In this document: positions 4,991-7,408 of the stretch, one piece after another
Position numbering within the stretch: position 1 is the first letter of the stretch
Layout of the letters: the number at the start of each line of letters is the position of its first letter
NCBI GenBank assembly: GCA_030839105.1
Contig: JAUZEI010000257.1
Span: forward strand, 1-7,408
DNA length: 7,408 nucleotides
DNA from: Actinomycetota bacterium
GTDB lineage: Bacteria; Actinomycetota; Acidimicrobiia; IMCC26256; PALSA-610
Reading direction: 5' to 3'
Made by a program: the position numbers and the translations under genes
Notes under the pieces: model-generated
Seen by the model: the letters and a program-made list of their open reading frames with translations, nothing else
Told to the model about the DNA's origin: nothing
Database searches by the model: none

Positions 4991-6763
4991 TCACGGAGTC
5001 ACGGGATGATCGGTCGTCGTATCCGCAGCACGGTCGGATGCGCGTCGGCGCGTCTCGCCGGTCCGAACGGGCAACCTGATGGTGAACGTGCTGCCGTGAC
5101 CCGGCTGCGACTCCACGCGAAGGCTCCCGTCGTGACCATCGACTATCTGCTTCACGATGTAGAGCCCGAGACCGACGCCGAGAGTCTCCCGGCGTCGGGG
5201 ACCCGTCGCGCTGAAGAATCGGGTGAACAGCTCGTCCTGTTCGTCGACCGCGATGCCGATTCCGGAATCGCGCACCTCGATGACGATGTCCGAGCGAATG
5301 TCCGAGCGCTCGAACCCCGCGAACACATCGATCTGCCCGCCGGGCGGTGTGAACTTCACGGAGTTCGCCACCAGGTTGTGCAACGCTCGTTCGATCTGGC
5401 TCTCGTCGGCGACCAACTGGATGCCGGGCTCGACGTTCACAGTGAGTTGCAAGGAACCGTTCGCGAGCGAGGGACCGACCGCCTCACCGACGCGCCGCAC
5501 GAGCGCCGGGAGATCGACGGGTACGAGCTTCGGTTCGAATTCGCCGGCTTCCATGCGCGACATGGTCAGCAGGTTCGAGATCAGCACGAGCAACTTCTCG
5601 CCACTGCGTTCGACGACACTCAGCATGTGTCGTTGTTCGACGGTTACGTTCTGCGCCGATTCGTCGGTGAGCATCTCGATGTAGCCGAGGACCGTCGCGA
5701 GTGGGCCCCGCAACTCCCGGGACACCTCCGAGAGGAATTCGTTCTTCGAGCGGTCGAGTACGCCGAGCCGCTCCACCATCTCTCGCTGCAGCTCGAAAGC
5801 GCGGGCGTGGTCGAGCGCGCGTCCGATCTCACGTGCGAACCCTTCCATCAGGACGACCTCGCTCTTCGTCCATGGTCGGGCCGTACCCTGTTCGCTCGCG
5901 ACGATGGCGCCCGCCACTTGCGCGCCCACGATGATCGGATACTTCAGCGCCGCCCGCACCGAGACATGCCCGAACGCCTGGCGTTGTTCCACGCTGAAAC
6001 GGGCGACGTCGCGCGCGTCGTCGATCACGACGGCGTTGCGATCGTCGGTAACCCCGATCAGGCGCACCAGAGGTTCCGCCTCGTCGAGCAGCGCGACCGA
6101 TGTGACCGGAGCGATGTCTTCCGAACGGCACCACTCGGCCGCCAGTCGGCCGTGCTCGCGTTCCAGCAGGCGGATGTGCACGCGGTCGACCTCGAGGGCA
6201 TCCCCGACGACCTCGACGGCGCGTTGCACCACGTGATCGCGATCGAGCGACGCATGCACGACCTCGGTCAATTCCCGCCGGACCCGCTGGTCTTTCGCCC
6301 GTTCGATCTCGATGACGCGCAGTCGCGTGAGCTCCCGGACCATCGCGTTGACCGAGTCGCCGACGTATCGGATCTCGGCCGCGGCGTGGTCCAGTTGTAC
6401 GCGTACGTTCAGATCGCCGGAGGTGATCCGCGCGAGCGCGCGGTCGAGCACCTCGAGCGGCTGCATGACCGCCCGGGCGCTCCGGCGACTGAGGAGAAGT
6501 GCAAGAACGACCAGCGCAACGCCCACGAACACGAGCTCGACCGCGAATCCCACCCGAGCCGCCGACGAGCTCGGGACCAGGACGACCACGATCGCCGTCG
6601 CGGCGAGAGCGAACAACGCGATGCCCGCGACGAGCTCGAAGCTCCGCATCAGCGTCGTCGCGAGGAGCGGGCTGTCGGGCGTGGCGACGAGCGCCGACAC
6701 GTTGGTGCGGGCCGGCACGGCCCGAGGACGCTGAACCCCGACGTCGCTCACGGCGCCAACCAT
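4991..6763 (-). CDS. Membrane histidine-kinase-like sensor (HAMP-GAF-HisKA-HATPase) lacking the H-box histidine
   Basis: 590 residues from ATG at 6763. Two hydrophobic helices lie at about 42-63 and 71-92, with a very short extracytoplasmic loop. A HAMP linker follows (about 93-147; MQPLEVLDRALARITSGDL), then a coiled segment, a GAF-like sensor domain (about 160-325) and a dimerisation region (about 335-405). The HATPase domain (about 450-565) has an N-box (NLVANSVKFT, Asn467), G1 (DSGIGIA, 499-505), an F-box (ELFTRFF) and G2 (GVGLGLYIV, 529-537), all intact. In the H-box the usual S-H-E-L-R-T-P-L reads SRELRGPL: residue 349 is Arg (CGG, 5719-5717) instead of the phosphoaccepting His, and the Thr is Gly. 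The rest of the helix (NEFLSEVS, LGYIEMLTDE) is well conserved. It can probably bind ATP but cannot autophosphorylate at the usual site. The small extracytoplasmic part suggests intracellular or membrane sensing through GAF. Co-transcribed with the receiver. Confidence 0.93.
   Translation of the reverse strand: MVGAVSDVGVQRPRAVPARTNVSALVATPDSPLLATTLMRSFELVAGIALFALAATAIVVVLVPSSSAARVGFAVELVFVGVALVVLALLLSRRSARAVMQPLEVLDRALARITSGDLNVRVQLDHAAAEIRYVGDSVNAMVRELTRLRVIEIERAKDQRVRRELTEVVHASLDRDHVVQRAVEVVGDALEVDRVHIRLLEREHGRLAAEWCRSEDIAPVTSVALLDEAEPLVRLIGVTDDRNAVVIDDARDVARFSVEQRQAFGHVSVRAALKYPIIVGAQVAGAIVASEQGTARPWTKSEVVLMEGFAREIGRALDHARAFELQREMVERLGVLDRSKNEFLSEVSRELRGPLATVLGYIEMLTDESAQNVTVEQRHMLSVVERSGEKLLVLISNLLTMSRMEAGEFEPKLVPVDLPALVRRVGEAVGPSLANGSLQLTVNVEPGIQLVADESQIERALHNLVANSVKFTPPGGQIDVFAGFERSDIRSDIVIEVRDSGIGIAVDEQDELFTRFFSATGPRRRETLGVGLGLYIVKQIVDGHDGSLRVESQPGHGSTFTIRLPVRTGETRRRASDRAADTTTDHPVTP
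5286..5309. repeat. 12-bp tandem duplication inside the HATPase domain
   Basis: ATGTCCGAGCG is repeated with a 12-bp period (5286-5296, 5298-5308). It encodes a doubled Ser-Asp-Ile-Arg/Val stretch (RSDIRSDIV, residues ~486-494) just before the G1 box of the sensor. The frame is kept. It is probably a recent slippage duplication in a surface loop. Confidence 0.6.
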
Positions 6764-6772
6764 GGGCCGGAG

Positions 6773-6791
6773 TGCGTCACCGTTGCGTCAC
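6773..6791. promoter_or_regulatory. 11-bp-phased direct repeat in the divergent sensor/ligase promoter region
   Basis: TGCGTCAC occurs at 6773-6780 and again at 6784-6791, an 11-bp period (one helical turn). It lies within the 51-bp gap between the sensor start (6763, -) and the ligase start (6815, +). This geometry is typical of direct repeats bound by OmpR/PhoB-type winged-helix regulators. The neighbouring receiver has no DNA-binding domain, so any binder would be encoded elsewhere. Confidence 0.4.
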
Positions 6792-6802
6792 GGCCTTCCT
6801 CC

Positions 6803-6808
6803 TAGCAT
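6803..6808 (+). promoter_or_regulatory. -10 element of a likely leaderless acyl-CoA ligase transcript
   Basis: TAGCAT matches the actinobacterial TAnnnT -10 pattern and lies exactly 6 nt before ATG at 6815. Transcription would then start at or next to the start codon, and no Shine-Dalgarno is present on this strand. The -35 is unclear; TTGCGT at 6783-6788 leaves only 14 bp. Confidence 0.5.
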
Positions 6809-6814
6809 CGGCGC

Positions 6815-7408
6815 ATGGACCCGGTCGACCAGATCTCCGCGCATCTGGCCGGCGCGGCGAGGGCGACGACTGCCCTGTTCCGATCCGGCGTGCTCCGTCC
6901 GGAGCGGCCCGACCGCTTGTGGCGCATCGCCCGGGCCGTCCGGCACTGGGGTCCGGGGCTCCCGGCGGTCTTCGCGCTGGGCGCAGAACGCCACGGTGAT
7001 CGAGCGGCGCTCGTCGACGAACGCGGGCCCCTGACCTTCGCCGAGCTCGATCAACGGAGCGATGCGATCGCCCGCGGCCTCATCACGAGCGGCGTGCATC
7101 CGGCCGACACGGTCGCGGTGTTGTGCCGCAATCATCGGTACTTCTTCGAGATCACGGGCGCCCTCGCCAAGCTCGGAGCCAACGCGCTGTATCTCAACAC
7201 CTCCTTCGCGGCTCCGCAGATCGACACGATCCTGCGGCGGGAGCGGGCGACGCTCGTGGTCCACGACGCCGAGTTCGAAGCGCTCGTCGTCGACCGCGAC
7301 GAGCCACGGATCCTCGCCTGGACCGACGCGAGCTCCGACGACGCCCGCCCGGACGACGCCCGCCCGGACGACGCCCGCCCGGACGACGCCCGCCCGGACG
7401 ACGCGATG
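6815..7408 (+). CDS. Long-chain fatty acid-CoA ligase (AMP-forming), N-terminal part; runs off the window
   Basis: 198 codons are visible from ATG at 6815, with no stop before the window edge; the full enzyme would be about 500-560 residues. Visible blocks match the N-terminal subdomain of FadD2-like acyl-CoA synthetases: LFRSGVLRPERPDRLWRIAR, AERHGDRAALVDERGPLTFA, ELDQRSDAIARGL, DTVAVLCRNHRYFFEITGAL and AKLGANALYLNTSFA. The ATP-binding motifs and catalytic lysine lie beyond the window. Family members activate fatty acids to acyl-AMP and then acyl-CoA for beta-oxidation or lipid synthesis. From residue ~175 the protein becomes a DARPD repeat (15-bp units, 7337 to the end). The gene is divergent from the sensor operon and probably leaderless. 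The family assignment is firm; the chain-length preference cannot be told. Confidence 0.9.
   Translation, partial: MDPVDQISAHLAGAARATTALFRSGVLRPERPDRLWRIARAVRHWGPGLPAVFALGAERHGDRAALVDERGPLTFAELDQRSDAIARGLITSGVHPADTVAVLCRNHRYFFEITGALAKLGANALYLNTSFAAPQIDTILRRERATLVVHDAEFEALVVDRDEPRILAWTDASSDDARPDDARPDDARPDDARPDDAM
7337..7405 (+). repeat. In-frame 15-bp minisatellite (DARPD repeat) in the acyl-CoA ligase gene
   Basis: GACGACGCCCGCCCG is repeated four times without mismatch (7337-7351, 7352-7366, 7367-7381, 7382-7396), followed by a partial fifth unit. It encodes Asp-Asp-Ala-Arg-Pro repeats in a variable, probably surface-exposed region between the N-terminal subdomain and the ATP-binding core. 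The 15-bp unit keeps the frame, so copy number could vary without breaking the gene. Confidence 0.9.

Noticed and set aside
6777..6803. Short leader ORF (GTG ACG CAA CGG TGA) on the - strand behind a perfect AGGAGG
   Set aside because: The AGGAGG (6803-6798) is well spaced to GTG at 6791, but a 4-codon frame is too short to support. The AGGAGG also overlaps the opposite-strand -10 region, so chance is likely.
4712..6805. 697-codon open frame on the + strand opposite the sensor gene
   Set aside because: Its Arg/Asp/His-rich, low-complexity translation has no domain pattern. It is a shadow of the GC-rich sensor gene on the other strand, which has full domain motifs.

Overview
This is a GC-rich window with typical high-GC codon use and a FadD2-type acyl-CoA ligase. 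It contains an AAA/TPR regulator and a leaderless-type promoter (TAnnnT, 6 nt, then ATG). Together these suggest an actinobacterium, possibly of the Acidimicrobiia or a related soil or water lineage; the genus cannot be told from the sequence.

Layout. (1) Positions 3-1430, + strand: the C-terminal part of a large ATPase/TPR signalling protein whose N-terminus lies upstream of the window. (2) Positions 1472 to about 1690, + strand: the first ~75 codons of an ABC-transporter ATPase. It is cut off shortly after Walker A and runs directly into the tail of an oppositely oriented gene. (3) Positions 1669-2763, - strand: a two-gene unit in which a small antibiotic-biosynthesis-monooxygenase (ABM) protein is followed after 9 bp by an AraC-family regulator. 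Upstream of it lie 12-bp direct repeats spaced exactly 21 bp, a plausible AraC-type operator. (4) Positions 2843-3208, - strand: decayed coding sequence, with a cyclic-nucleotide-binding domain split over successive frames by apparent 1-base deletions. (5) Positions 3411-3567: a complete initiator tRNA-fMet on the - strand, with a promoter (17-bp spacer) and a strong hairpin behind it. (6) Positions 3647-6763, - strand: histidine-kinase-like sensor, then a single-domain receiver, then a phytanoyl-CoA-dioxygenase-family oxygenase. (7) Positions 6815-7408, + strand, divergent from the sensor: the N-terminal third of an acyl-CoA synthetase. It is interrupted by a 15-bp minisatellite and runs off the end of the window.

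The right half looks like a small signalling and lipid-metabolism locus: membrane sensor, receiver, Fe(II)/2-oxoglutarate oxygenase and a divergently transcribed acyl-CoA ligase. Its most unusual point is that the sensor has Arg (codon CGG) where the phosphoaccepting His of the H-box should be, while its ATP-binding domain and the receiver's catalytic residues are intact. It may therefore be a pseudokinase, an allosteric partner or a phosphatase-type regulator of the receiver rather than an ordinary two-component kinase.

The left-centre (1472-3208) carries the marks of rearrangement and decay: a truncated ABC gene fused tail-to-tail with araC, and the frame-broken cNMP-domain remnant. No integrase, transposase, CRISPR array or phage gene was seen. 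I do not see a convincing complete new defence or biosynthetic system. The H-box-less sensor operon and the phased repeats are the best leads.
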